Assembly (NCBI GenBank): GCA_902478785.1
Contig: CABSMJ010000012.1
Span: 1 to 64,000, forward strand
DNA length: 64,000 bases
From: an uncultured Oscillospiraceae bacterium
GTDB lineage: Bacteria > Bacillota > Clostridia > Oscillospirales > Oscillospiraceae
Direction of reading: 5' to 3'
Part shown: positions 32,060 through 40,313 of the stretch, piece after piece
Numbering within the stretch: the first letter of the stretch is position 1
Layout: the number at the start of each line of letters is the position of its first letter
Position numbers and translations under genes: made by a program
Notes under the pieces: model-generated
What the model saw: the letters and a program-made list of their open reading frames with translations, nothing else
What the model was told of the DNA's origin: nothing
Databases searched by the model: none

Positions 32060-33603
32060 AAAAGCCCTGGGGACTCCTGGCGGCGCTGCTTTTGCTCAGC
32101 GGCTGCGCCGGAGGACCGGAAGCGACCTCCTCCGACGAGACGGAGGAGGTCGCCCCTGTCTACACTGACTGGTCCAAGCTGACGGACTATGAGGCGCCGC
32201 AGCAGCGCTTTACCCGCCGTTATGCCGGCTTCACCGACCATCTGATTCCGGCAGAGGACTACGGCCCCCTCCTCCCCTACGTGGGCGCCATCAACGGCGA
32301 CCGCTACACCAACGTGGAGAAATACGGCCTGGTGACTTTGCAGGGCGAGATCGTGACGGACCCGGTGTATACCAATATCTATCAGCCCTACTGTTACGAC
32401 TACGCCACCTCTCAGAGCCAGCTGAGCTCCTTCTGGGTGCTGGAGCGGTCTGCGGAACAGGCCCAGAGTGGTGAATGGGAAATGCGCCTGGCCCTGGCCG
32501 CTCTGGACGGCAGCTGGTGCACCGGTGAGGACTTCGTCTACGGCTGGGCACCGGACACGGAGCACTACTTCCTGGTAGACACCCAGGGGGCGCTGTATCT
32601 GTGTGACCAGACAGGAGATCTGCACCTGTGCGTCAGCGGCCAGCGGATGACAAAGCTGTGCGGCGAGAACTGGTATATGTCCCACGCCGGGGAGGGTGGG
32701 ACCTCTCTCATTACGGAGGATACCCGGGGCCGCGTGGACCTCTACACCGGCACTGTGACCTCTTTGAGTCGCTGTGACACCTGTATGGGCTGGCACGGGG
32801 ACAAATGGGCTGTGGCCATTCGTAACGGCACCTACGGCTATCTGGGAGAGGACGGCAGCTGGGCCATCCAGCCCCAGTTCCGCTCTGCCGTGGACTTTCA
32901 GGGAGACTACGCCCTGGCGGACCTGTCCGACGGCACCCATGCCCTCATTGACCGCTCCGGCCAGGCAGTGCTGCGGGCCCAGGCGGACCAGCAGCTCCTC
33001 ACCTGGCAGGACGGAGCGGGAAAAATCTGGTATCTCTCCGCTCAGCCCACGGAGGATTACGCCTCCTACACCGGCGTCACCTGCTACGATGAAACGCTGC
33101 AGGAGGCCACTCCGGATTGGATCACCGACCAGACGACGGTGTCGGTGGGCACCGGGCTGCTGTGGACCGTCTCCCAGGACGGAACCGCCCTGACTTGCTT
33201 TGACGGCTCCCAGACCCGAACTATTCCTCTGCCGCAGGGCTTCCAGCCGGTGTCGGCGACTTTGGAGCAGGATGGACTGGTGATTCTGGAAAACGACGGC
33301 TTCCGGGACGGCGTCTGCTACAATAGCAAGGACGAGGTGTTGATTCCCGCCGGCAATTACGCCTCCATCGTCAGGACCCAGGACCCGGCGGATGAGACAG
33401 CGTATCTGCTGTGCCAGAGCTACGGCTCGGACTATTTTGACCTCTTCGACCTCAGCGGCAAGAAGCTGGCCGGCGGCATCCACTCCCTGTCCTCCCCCGT
33501 TATCCACAGCCTGGTCCACATCACTGACAGCCTCAGCGACGGCTACCGCACCCTGGACGGCCAATGGGTCTTTCGGGTCCGGATCCGGGACAGCGGAGAC
33601 TAG
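32056..33603 (+). CDS. WG-repeat-like lipoprotein
   Basis: A 515-residue lipoprotein: the N-terminus MKKPWGLLAALLLLSGCAGG has a clear lipobox. The extracellular part contains beta-repeat-like units with WG-type motifs (EKYGLVTLQGEIVTDPVYTN, GTYGYLGEDGSWAIQPQFRS), expected to form a propeller or solenoid. Function unknown. It overlaps the PstS-like gene by four bases, so the two are coupled and probably act together at the cell surface. Confidence 0.75.
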   Translation: MKKPWGLLAALLLLSGCAGGPEATSSDETEEVAPVYTDWSKLTDYEAPQQRFTRRYAGFTDHLIPAEDYGPLLPYVGAINGDRYTNVEKYGLVTLQGEIVTDPVYTNIYQPYCYDYATSQSQLSSFWVLERSAEQAQSGEWEMRLALAALDGSWCTGEDFVYGWAPDTEHYFLVDTQGALYLCDQTGDLHLCVSGQRMTKLCGENWYMSHAGEGGTSLITEDTRGRVDLYTGTVTSLSRCDTCMGWHGDKWAVAIRNGTYGYLGEDGSWAIQPQFRSAVDFQGDYALADLSDGTHALIDRSGQAVLRAQADQQLLTWQDGAGKIWYLSAQPTEDYASYTGVTCYDETLQEATPDWITDQTTVSVGTGLLWTVSQDGTALTCFDGSQTRTIPLPQGFQPVSATLEQDGLVILENDGFRDGVCYNSKDEVLIPAGNYASIVRTQDPADETAYLLCQSYGSDYFDLFDLSGKKLAGGIHSLSSPVIHSLVHITDSLSDGYRTLDGQWVFRVRIRDSGD

Positions 33604-33629
33604 ACACATCCCGCAAAGGAGAGAGGTCT

Positions 33630-34082
33630 ATGCGTATTTTGATCAGTGCCTGTCTGCTGGGCACCTGCTGCCGCTATGACGGCGGCGGAAATAAGCAGGA
33701 GTGGGCGGAGGAGCTGGGGCGGCGCTATGAGCTGGTGCCCGTGTGCCCCGAGCAGCTGGGCGGCCTGGCCACCCCCCGCCCGCCGGCGGAACGGCTGGGG
33801 GACCGGGTGGTGACAAATGCCGGCGGCGACGTCACCGATGCCTACGAAAAAGGCGCAGCGGAGGCCCTGGCGCTGGCCAGGCTCCTGAACTGCCAGGCGG
33901 CCGTGCTCAAGGAGCGCAGTCCCTCCTGCGGCCGGGGCGCCATCTATGACGGCACCTTTTCCCACACCCAGGTCCCCGGCAATGGCGTCACCGCCCAGCA
34001 CCTGCTGGAGGCCGGCATCCCGGTATATGGCGAATCCCAGGTGCGGCAGACCCTTCTGGGCCCGGCAAAGGCGGAGCAATGA
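33630..34082 (+). CDS. DUF523 protein
   Basis: A 150-residue protein of the DUF523 family. ISACLLGTCCRYDGGGN and the CPEQLGGLATPRPPAE motif are its hallmarks, as is ERSPSCGRGAIYDG, a cysteine-bearing loop. Function unknown; conserved cysteines suggest metal or Fe-S binding. AAAGGAGAGAGG precedes the ATG; 27 bases after the WG-repeat gene, so possibly cotranscribed. Confidence 0.87.
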   Translation: MRILISACLLGTCCRYDGGGNKQEWAEELGRRYELVPVCPEQLGGLATPRPPAERLGDRVVTNAGGDVTDAYEKGAAEALALARLLNCQAAVLKERSPSCGRGAIYDGTFSHTQVPGNGVTAQHLLEAGIPVYGESQVRQTLLGPAKAEQ

Positions 34083-34103
34083 ACTTCACAAAAAGCGAAA
34101 AGA

Positions 34104-34136
34104 CAGGCTGGAGAGGTTTCTCCAGCCTGCCTTTTT
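34104..34136 (+). terminator. Terminator after the DUF523 gene
   Basis: CAGGCTGGAGA pairs with TCTCCAGCCTG, then five T. Confidence 0.9.
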
Positions 34137-34181
34137 ATGGTGTCTTGGAACAAGGCACCATATTCTTTTGTGAATCCGCCC

Positions 34182-35255
34182 TTATCCGTGGGTGCGGTGG
34201 TACTCCTCCATCTCCATAATGCCCGCCACGATCATCTCTTCGGTGACGGGATAGGGATAGACACGCACATCGATACCCGCCAAGGCCTTGGCCGTGACGG
34301 CCGGCAGATCCTCCGGCGTGGCGTGGACATCCGCCAGACAGGTGGGCAGGCCGATGGAGCGGCTGAAGGCGTAGAGCTTGTCCCGCTCCTCATACTGCTT
34401 GTCGATGGTGAGCATCACCAAAATGCCGTAGGAGACCACCTCGCCGTGGAGGTGATGGTGGGCCTCCGTGGAGGGCAGGACGGTGAAGCCGTTGTAGATG
34501 GCGTGGGCCAGGCCGGTGGTATAGTCCACCTGGACGAAGTTGGACACCAGGCCCGTGGAGATGATGATGCCCAAAATCACCTCCGTCAACTCCCGGGTGA
34601 CGGTGTGAGCCCTGCAATCCTCCAGGGCCTGACGGCCCCAGCGCATAATGGGCACAGCGCACATGGAACTCAGGGCGATACCCATGGCGTCGGAGTGGGC
34701 GGGGATGTCGTTGCGGGAGGAGATGGTGCACTCGTAGTGCTTGGCCATGGTATCGCCCATGCCGGCCCACAGGTAGATGTCCGGGGCGTCGGCGATAACC
34801 TGGGTGTTGATGAAGATGTGGTTGGGGGGAATCTTGGAGAAGGAGTACTCCCGCAGGCTCCCGTCGGGATGATAGACGATGCCAAGGCTTGTGCAGGAGG
34901 CGCAGGTGGAGGCGATGGTGGGGAAGGTGAAGAAGGGCCGGTGGGTCTCCTGGGAGAGGACCTTGCAGGTATCGATGGCCTTTCCGCCGCCCACGGCGAA
35001 GATCATGTCCGCCTCCGCCACCTGGGGCCGCAGCATCTCCATATTCTCCCGGGAGGCCTCGCCGCCGTACCAGATGGGGCCGATGACCTCCAGGCCCGCA
35101 GCCTGTGCCGCCTTTACGATGGCGTCCCCGGCCGCTGCCAGGGCACGCTTGCCGCCGATGACGGCCGCTTTTTTGCCGTAGGCCGGGCAGACGGCGGCAA
35201 TGTCGTCATAGGCGTCCGGGCCGATGGTATATCCGGGAAAGAGAGTTTTCTCCAT
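34182..35255 (-). CDS. Iron-containing alcohol dehydrogenase family (HcxA/GldA-like)
   Basis: A 357-residue group-III (iron/zinc) dehydrogenase. The nucleotide-binding GGGKAIDTCK loop is near residue 90. Metal ligands appear in the helix GDTMAKHYE and in TGLAHAIYNG with EAHHHLHGEVVSYG. It is close in type to hydroxycarboxylate dehydrogenase HcxA (YbdH), which reduces 2-oxo acids, or to glycerol dehydrogenase. It lies 30 bases after a YkvI-like transporter, both under one T-box leader, favouring a 2-oxo or hydroxy acid linked to an amino acid. The exact substrate is open. Confidence 0.82.
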   Translation of the reverse strand: MEKTLFPGYTIGPDAYDDIAAVCPAYGKKAAVIGGKRALAAAGDAIVKAAQAAGLEVIGPIWYGGEASRENMEMLRPQVAEADMIFAVGGGKAIDTCKVLSQETHRPFFTFPTIASTCASCTSLGIVYHPDGSLREYSFSKIPPNHIFINTQVIADAPDIYLWAGMGDTMAKHYECTISSRNDIPAHSDAMGIALSSMCAVPIMRWGRQALEDCRAHTVTRELTEVILGIIISTGLVSNFVQVDYTTGLAHAIYNGFTVLPSTEAHHHLHGEVVSYGILVMLTIDKQYEERDKLYAFSRSIGLPTCLADVHATPEDLPAVTAKALAGIDVRVYPYPVTEEMIVAGIMEMEEYHRTHG

Positions 35256-35285
35256 GATGATCGTTTCTCCTTTACTTGCTGGGGC

Positions 35286-36512
35286 TCAGTCGCACTGGGC
35301 GGCGGGGCGGGTGTTGGGAACGGACTTGGCGGAAGAGGGCTCTTCCTCCTGACGCTGGGGGAATGCCTCTCCGTGGGCGCGGATGTAGGCGCGGTTCTTA
35401 TAGACGCCTACGGTGAGGAAGGGGATCACCACCACCGCGATGCCAAGGTAGCCGCAGTAGCCGTAGCCGTACTTGATGATATTGGAAAGGCCCACCAGGG
35501 AGATGGTCATGGACACCACGATGATGAAGGCGGAGACGATGGCGCTGCGGATGGGCGCGGAGGAAATACCCCGGAACATGGGGAGCTTTTCAAACCGGGC
35601 CACGAAGCCGTAGATGGTGGTAACGCCGGTGGAGATCAGGCACAGCAGCAGGCAGATGCCGTACACGGTGGTGAGCCAGCTGATGCCCATGGCATTGCAG
35701 GAGGTGAGGGTGGGGATGGTGGTGCCGCCTTCCACGGAGGTGTAAACGCCCTGCCAGGACAACAGCATGAAGATGGAGAGCACCAGAGCCACGGTGTTCA
35801 TCACGAAGGAGATCCACATGGCCTTACCACAGCCCTTGCGGTTTTCCAGGGGCGTGCCGCAGGCGATCATGGTGGGCAGCGTCACACACTGGAAACCGGC
35901 ATAGGTAAAGGCGTTGATGATAGCCTGGGGCATACCGCCGAAGCCCCGGGTGGCAAAATCCTGCTGGAGGATGGCGGTGATGGAGCTGTCGCTCTTAAAG
36001 ATGCCCACGGTGTAGATGGTGATGGCGGTGACCAGAATTGCGATGCCCATGTAGGTGGAGGCCGCCCGGACGATGCCGGCGCCGAAGATGGTGAGCATCA
36101 GCACCACCATGCCCACCACCACGATGCCCAGGTAGTAGTTCATGCCGAAATACCCCTGGAGGGCGGAGGCGGCGCCGGAGATGGCAGCGGCCACAGCCAT
36201 GAGGACCATGATGTAGAAGAAGATCTCAAAGACCCACTCGATCTTGTCGAAGGGATGGTAGAGGGTCTCAAAGAGCTGCTTGTAGCTGGTGAGCCCACGG
36301 GAATTGTACATCACCATGGCCTGACGCATGGTCAGGGTCAGCAGCAGCATGGCGATGACGGCGGAGACGATGCCCGCCCAGCCAAGGCCCACATAGTAGG
36401 TGTTGGCCTGGTTGCCGGTGGCAAAGCCGCCGCCGGCGTGGGCAGAGAAGAGCACGGCGCCCACAGAGAAGGCCAGTGCAAAGGGTGTCTTTGCGATGCG
36501 TTTTTCTTTCAT
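35286..36512 (-). CDS. YkvI-like LeuT-fold membrane transporter
   Basis: A 408-residue polytopic membrane protein (about eleven segments) of the uncharacterised YkvI type. Its first helix, FSVGAVLFSAHAGGGFATGNQ, is the unwound helix typical of this LeuT-related family. The start MKEKRIAKTP was chosen because codons further upstream are part of the T-box leader. Expression is set by the T-box ahead of it, so its substrate is probably the amino acid sensed, or its keto or hydroxy acid. The gene directly downstream is an iron-type dehydrogenase. Confidence 0.83.
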   Translation of the reverse strand: MKEKRIAKTPFALAFSVGAVLFSAHAGGGFATGNQANTYYVGLGWAGIVSAVIAMLLLTLTMRQAMVMYNSRGLTSYKQLFETLYHPFDKIEWVFEIFFYIMVLMAVAAAISGAASALQGYFGMNYYLGIVVVGMVVLMLTIFGAGIVRAASTYMGIAILVTAITIYTVGIFKSDSSITAILQQDFATRGFGGMPQAIINAFTYAGFQCVTLPTMIACGTPLENRKGCGKAMWISFVMNTVALVLSIFMLLSWQGVYTSVEGGTTIPTLTSCNAMGISWLTTVYGICLLLCLISTGVTTIYGFVARFEKLPMFRGISSAPIRSAIVSAFIIVVSMTISLVGLSNIIKYGYGYCGYLGIAVVVIPFLTVGVYKNRAYIRAHGEAFPQRQEEEPSSAKSVPNTRPAAQCD

Positions 36513-36558
36513 GTGTGTTTCCTCCCGAAAAAAGATTGGATGGGGGTCAGGAGGCAAC

Positions 36559-36834
36559 AAAAAAACCTTTCGCCGCTCCTGCCTGTCAGGGCAGAAGAGA
36601 CGAAAGGCAACTTCCTTCCGCGGTACCACTCTTCTTTATCCTCGAAATGAGGATCACTCTGTGGGATACCATCATATCCCTGCTCTGTAACGGGAGCACC
36701 CGTCTGCACTTACTTTTCTTCAGCACAGCCGCTCTGCAGCCAGTTCGGCGAATCGGCAGCCATCGTGTCTTGCACCAACCGACACTTCTCTGCATGGGCC
36801 TTTTCGCTTACTACTCTGCGTCTTTGCGTTCGAT
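36559..36834 (-). promoter_or_regulatory. T-box leader controlling the YkvI-dehydrogenase operon
   Basis: On the minus strand the canonical T-box sequence AAGAGTGGTACCGCGG lies at 36633-36618. It is followed by the terminator stem CCTTTCGTC.../...GGCGAAAGG and a T-run (36607-36559). Stem I is recognisable: the AGTAGTAA S-turn at 36815-36808, helix GCGAAAAGGC/GCCGATTCGC, and on the 3' side C-GAA-CTG-G. By alignment with the standard GAA-specifier pattern the specifier is CTG (36743-36741, leucine); a one-base shift would give TGG (tryptophan). Uncharged tRNA should stabilise the antiterminator and switch the operon on. Confidence 0.93.
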
Positions 36835-36841
36835 GTACGAG

Positions 36842-36870
36842 ATAGTAACATAGCCTTGTGACTTTGTCAA
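36842..36870 (-). promoter_or_regulatory. Promoter of the T-box transcript
   Basis: TTGACA, 17-bp spacer, TACTAT on the minus strand. Confidence 0.85.
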
Positions 36871-36949
36871 CCAAAATTTTCATTTTTCATCACAAAAAGT
36901 TTCCGGCTGGACGACCGCCCGTGGTGGCAAGGACGATGCAGTCCATTGA

Positions 36950-36991
36950 ACAAACTGCCCAACTCCGTATAGCGAGAGTTGGGCAGTTTGT
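36950..36991. repeat. 16-bp perfect inverted repeat
   Basis: ACAAACTGCCCAACTC and its complement are separated by 10 bases. It lies downstream of the hydrolase gene on the minus strand and may end its transcript, though the T-run is short. The rest of 36871-37115 shows nothing recognisable. Confidence 0.6.
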
Positions 36992-37115
36992 CTCATTTGC
37001 AGGTGAGAAATCAGCCAAAAACAGAGTATGCAGCCGCTTTCTCCCCACTTTTTCGCCTGATTTCAGCGGGTTGGCTTTTCCCTGTTCCTGGTCGGTGGAA
37101 GGTCTCTTTCTGTCG

Positions 37116-37868
37116 TCACGGCTCCTTTGTAAAGAAGTCCGCCGCCAGCCCCAGCACCTGCTCCGGCACGCCGGGACCCGCCAGGGAGTGGCCCTCGCCG
37201 GGGAACACAGTCAGCTCCGCCCCCTTCTCCCGGGCAAAGCGTCGGGCAGCCTCCGGCGAGGCCACCGCATCCTCCGCCCCGTGGGCCATGGCCAGCTCCG
37301 CCATCCCCGGCTCATAGGCCTCCCATACGCTGTGGGCCGCCAGGTCGGCGGCAAAGGCCTCTGTCATCCAGATGGGCCGGTCATAGCCCTCCTCCGCCAG
37401 GAAGTCCCCGGTCCTGCCCAGCAGTGCCCGGCCCTGGCGTAGGAAGTCCTGATAAATAGCCGGCATGTCCACCGCCGCACTGCGCAAAAAGGCCCTGTGT
37501 CCGGCGTGGGGCTGGGTAGCCAAATAGTGTAAGATCACATAGGCGCCGAAGCTGGAGCCGAAGTAGACCACCCGGGCATGGGGACACAGCTGTCGGACCC
37601 GGGCCTCCGCCGCTGCCAGATCGTCCAGGCAGCCCTCCACCGTCAGCTCTCGGCTGTCCCGGTGGCTCTCCCCGTGGCCGGGGAAGTCAAAGGCCAGCAC
37701 GCCGATGCCCCGCCGGGGCAGTGCCTCCAGCGCCCGCCGGGCTGTCTCCCCATCCTTGCCGGAGCCAAAGCCGTGGGTCAGTACGCAAACCGTTTGCTCC
37801 TCCCCTGTCAGCGTATGCACACAGGGCACCGGAAACCCGCTCTTACCGGGAAGCCATTCTCTCCGCAT
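37116..37868 (-). CDS. Alpha/beta hydrolase
   Basis: A 250-residue serine hydrolase-like protein. The oxyanion segment is VLTHGFGSGKDGE, the nucleophile elbow YFGSSFGAYV (GSSFG), and the catalytic His is in FPGEGHSLAGPG. FDFPGHGESHRDS is typical of the esterase/acyl hydrolase superfamily. Cytoplasmic, substrate unknown. GGAGCGAAAAGG stands before the ATG. Divergent from the padR unit. Confidence 0.8.
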   Translation of the reverse strand: MRREWLPGKSGFPVPCVHTLTGEEQTVCVLTHGFGSGKDGETARRALEALPRRGIGVLAFDFPGHGESHRDSRELTVEGCLDDLAAAEARVRQLCPHARVVYFGSSFGAYVILHYLATQPHAGHRAFLRSAAVDMPAIYQDFLRQGRALLGRTGDFLAEEGYDRPIWMTEAFAADLAAHSVWEAYEPGMAELAMAHGAEDAVASPEAARRFAREKGAELTVFPGEGHSLAGPGVPEQVLGLAADFFTKEP

Positions 37869-37906
37869 TCCTTTTCGCTCCTTTCTTCAGGCGATTTCTT
37901 GGGGGC

Positions 37907-37935
37907 AGTATACCACACCCCGCCGCCTTTGGCAA
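37907..37935 (-). promoter_or_regulatory. Promoter of the alpha/beta hydrolase gene
   Basis: TTGCCA, 17-bp spacer, TATACT on the minus strand. Confidence 0.65.
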
Positions 37936-38061
37936 TTTTTCCGTCCCTCCATGGGCCGGATTTTCTCCTCCTCGCCCCGCAAAAAGCACGATATATTGTC
38001 TTTTTCATTGCTTTTATACGCCATTTTTGCAATGATCGCTGCGACGCCGGGAAATTTTTCC

Positions 38062-38107
38062 TTGACATATATCGATGGTCGAGCTATTATATAGACAATC
38101 GATATAT
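38062..38107 (+). promoter_or_regulatory. padR promoter with PadR-type operator
   Basis: TTGACA (38062), 17-bp spacer and TATTAT (38085-38090) are bracketed by a perfect inverted repeat, ATATATCGAT at 38067-38076 and ATCGATATAT at 38098-38107. The two arms overlap the -35/spacer and the start region, so binding would block RNA polymerase; autorepression by the PadR protein is likely. Confidence 0.82.
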
Positions 38108-38122
38108 CAGGAGGGATGCCCT

Positions 38123-38467
38123 ATGGCCATCGATAAAAGCCTCCTCTCCGGCAGCACCACCCTGCTGGTGCTCAAGCTGCTGGAGGGCGGGGAGATGTAC
38201 GGCTATCAGATGATCGAAGAGCTGCGCCGCCGCTCGGACCGGACCTTTGAGCTCAAGGCGGGGACCCTCTATCCCCTGCTCCACAGCCTGGAGCAGCAGG
38301 GCTGGGTGACGGCCCGGGAGCAGTCCGGCGGCGACGCCGCCCGGCCCCGGCGCTATTACGCCCTCACGGAAGCGGGACGGGGCCAGCTGGCCCAGAAGGA
38401 GGCGGAGTGGCGGACCTATGCCGCCGCCGTCACCCAGGTGTTGGAGGGAGGTGCCTGCCTTGCCTGA
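38123..38467 (+). CDS. PadR-family transcriptional regulator
   Basis: A 114-residue winged helix protein. DKSLLSGSTTLLVLKLLEGG and EMYGYQMIEELRRRS begin the domain; KAGTLYPLLHSLEQQGWV is the recognition helix, and ARPRRYYALTEAGRGQL the wing. This is the short PadR subtype, usually cotranscribed with a membrane protein it controls. CAGGAGGG precedes the ATG by eight bases. The next gene overlaps its end by a few bases. Confidence 0.92.
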   Translation: MAIDKSLLSGSTTLLVLKLLEGGEMYGYQMIEELRRRSDRTFELKAGTLYPLLHSLEQQGWVTAREQSGGDAARPRRYYALTEAGRGQLAQKEAEWRTYAAAVTQVLEGGACLA

Positions 38468-39839
38468 GCCTATGGAGCAATTCTTGGACACGGCCATGGA
38501 CCAGGTCCGCTGGAAACGGGCCAAGGCGCCCCTGCGCAGGGAGCTGCAGACCCACCTGCTGGACCAGCAGGACGCCTGTCTGGAACAGGGCATGGCCCCT
38601 GAGGAGGCCCAGGCGGAGGCTGTGCGTCAGATGGGTGACCCGGTGACCGTAGGACAGGAGCTGGACCGGGTCCACCGTCCCCAGCCCCAGTGGGGACTGC
38701 TGGGGCTGACGCTGCTTCTGGCCCTCACCGGCGGCATTTTGCGGGTGGGGCTGACTGCTGCCATGCCGGACGCCATCCAGGTGCCCCAGACTCTGCTGGC
38801 CCTTCTTTTGGGCTGTGGGTGCCTGCTGGGGGCCTATTTCCTGGACTATACCTTCCTGGGCCGCTATGCCCGGGCGGTCTACTGGGGCGCTGTGGTCCTG
38901 GGGGGATTGTCCCTGCTCTTCTCCCCCAACTATAACAACGCCTCCTATTACACCCGGTACGTAGTGCTGCTCTATCCCGTAGCCTATGCCGTTCTGGTCT
39001 ACGCCCTCCGGGGCAAGGGCTGGAAGGGACTGGTGCTGGCCATTCTGGGCGGCGTCCCCCTGGCCGCCGTCGCCATGCTGGCCCCCTATCTCCTGGGGCT
39101 GGTGATCCTTCTTCTCACCGGCGCCCTTCTCTTGCTGTGCGCCGCATATCGGGACTGGTTCGGCGTGGGGAAGCACGCCGGGACCCTGGCCCTGGTGCTC
39201 TTTTTACTGCTCTGCGGCGCCTTTTGCCTCTGCTACGGATTCTCTCAGGGCTATTTTCAAAAGCGACTGGCTTTGCTGCTTAACCCGGAGGCGGAAGCGC
39301 TGGGCAGAGGGTACATGGCCACCGCCATCCAGAGCGCCCTGGCCGGCGCCCAATGGTTGGGAGAGGGCACCATCGGCGGTTTCTTCGAGGATTCCAGCAC
39401 CCCCTACTGGATGCTGGTGCCGGAGTCCGGCCGGGACGCCCTGCTGACCACGCTGATCCACCGCCTGGGCTGGATGCCCTTCCTGACGCTGATGCTGACG
39501 GTGGCGGGAACTTTGCTCTGGATCCTGGTCAAGTGCCTGCGGCAGAAAAACGAGCTGGGGCGGCTGGTATCCCTGGCAGTGGTGCTGACCCTGGGGCTCC
39601 AGGCGGTGTCCAGCCTCCTTTTGACCCTGGGCTATCCCTTCACCAGCGGCACCTTCCCGCTGCTGGTAGGCAATCTCCACTCCATTTTGGACATGGGCCT
39701 TCTGGGCCTTGCCCTGTCTGTGTTCCGGCAGGAGAAGATGCCCCTTCCCTCCCTCTCCTCTCCCCTGTCCGGTCCGCCCCGGCGGCCTGTGGTCACCTGG
39801 CGGGACGGTGAGCTGGTTATCGCCCTGCGCCGGAACTGA
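38460..39839 (+). CDS. PadR-partner membrane protein with FtsW/RodA-like domain
   Basis: A 459-residue membrane protein. Residues about 1-75 are a soluble helical prefix (LRRELQTHLLDQQDACLEQG, EEAQAEAVRQMGDP) of the DUF1700/permease-prefix type found in PadR-linked genes. About ten hydrophobic segments follow. The last ones (GTFPLLVGNLHSILDMGLLG) echo the FtsW/RodA loop, suggesting a distant SEDS-like protein; the key catalytic Asp is not obvious. A TTG with GGAGGTG six bases upstream is the probable start; an ATG four codons later is the alternative. It overlaps padR. Confidence 0.68.
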   Translation: MPEPMEQFLDTAMDQVRWKRAKAPLRRELQTHLLDQQDACLEQGMAPEEAQAEAVRQMGDPVTVGQELDRVHRPQPQWGLLGLTLLLALTGGILRVGLTAAMPDAIQVPQTLLALLLGCGCLLGAYFLDYTFLGRYARAVYWGAVVLGGLSLLFSPNYNNASYYTRYVVLLYPVAYAVLVYALRGKGWKGLVLAILGGVPLAAVAMLAPYLLGLVILLLTGALLLLCAAYRDWFGVGKHAGTLALVLFLLLCGAFCLCYGFSQGYFQKRLALLLNPEAEALGRGYMATAIQSALAGAQWLGEGTIGGFFEDSSTPYWMLVPESGRDALLTTLIHRLGWMPFLTLMLTVAGTLLWILVKCLRQKNELGRLVSLAVVLTLGLQAVSSLLLTLGYPFTSGTFPLLVGNLHSILDMGLLGLALSVFRQEKMPLPSLSSPLSGPPRRPVVTWRDGELVIALRRN

Positions 39840-39850
39840 TTCTCCCCACA

Positions 39851-39892
39851 AAAAAGCCGCGGCACGGAGAATTCCGTGCCGCGGTCTTTTTT
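39851..39892. terminator. Bidirectional terminator after the PadR unit
   Basis: CCGCGGCACGGA pairs perfectly with TCCGTGCCGCGG; A-run before, T-run after. Confidence 0.92.
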
Positions 39893-39900
39893 CAAGGGCT

Positions 39901-40074
39901 TTACTGCCGCCGGGCGGTGGCATAGTCATCGCCCCGGCGGTAAAAGGGACAGGCGCTGGCCGACGAGGACAAAAAGCGGGCCATCTCGTCCTCATCCAGG
40001 TCCATCTGGCAGACGAAGGCCTCCAGCTCCTCATCGTAGTCATAGTGCACGCACTCTTCACAGGGGTCAGCCAT
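39901..40074 (-). CDS. DUF6472-like 57-residue cysteine protein
   Basis: A short minus-strand gene read directly from the sequence. It begins MADPCEECVHYDYDEELEAF, contains CQMDLDEDEMARFL, and ends CPFYRRGDDYATARRQ before a TAA. Four cysteines in a CxxC...C...C pattern suggest a small metal-binding domain. AGGAGC is upstream of the ATG, which starts 2 bases after the DUF3343-like stop. Proteins of this kind are common in clostridia, function unknown. Confidence 0.75.
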   Translation of the reverse strand: MADPCEECVHYDYDEELEAFVCQMDLDEDEMARFLSSSASACPFYRRGDDYATARRQ

Positions 40075-40076
40075 GA

Positions 40077-40313
40077 TTACACCAGCTCCTCATAAAATCC
40101 TTCCACATCCAGCTGATGCTCCGCCACCAGAGCCTCCAGCTGGGGTCGGGCATCCGTAGGTGCCATCCAGCACAGTCCGCAGTCCGCCGTAATGCTCCGG
40201 GGCACGGGGATCAGCCGGCCAGGAGCTTCCTGGGCCTTGCAGTATTTCTCCATGGCCATGGCACCGGCGGTGGTGTGGAAGGTCACCAGCAATTTCATGC
40301 TCTTCTCCCGCAT
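40077..40313 (-). CDS. DUF3343-like protein (putative Se/S carrier type)
   Basis: A 78-residue protein. LLVTFHTTAGAMAMEKYCKA and RLIPVPRSITADCGLCWMAP, with the CGLCW motif, match DUF3343, a family described as putative selenium/sulfur carriers. That function is unproven. GGAGG is eight bases before the chosen ATG; a second ATG five codons later is possible. It is directly followed by the DUF6472-like gene. Confidence 0.82.
   Translation of the reverse strand: MREKSMKLLVTFHTTAGAMAMEKYCKAQEAPGRLIPVPRSITADCGLCWMAPTDARPQLEALVAEHQLDVEGFYEELV

Noticed and set aside
34137..36650. An 837-codon plus-strand open frame over the YkvI and dehydrogenase genes
   Set aside because: Antisense shadow of two well supported minus-strand genes; Gly/His/Asp-rich translation with no recognisable domain.
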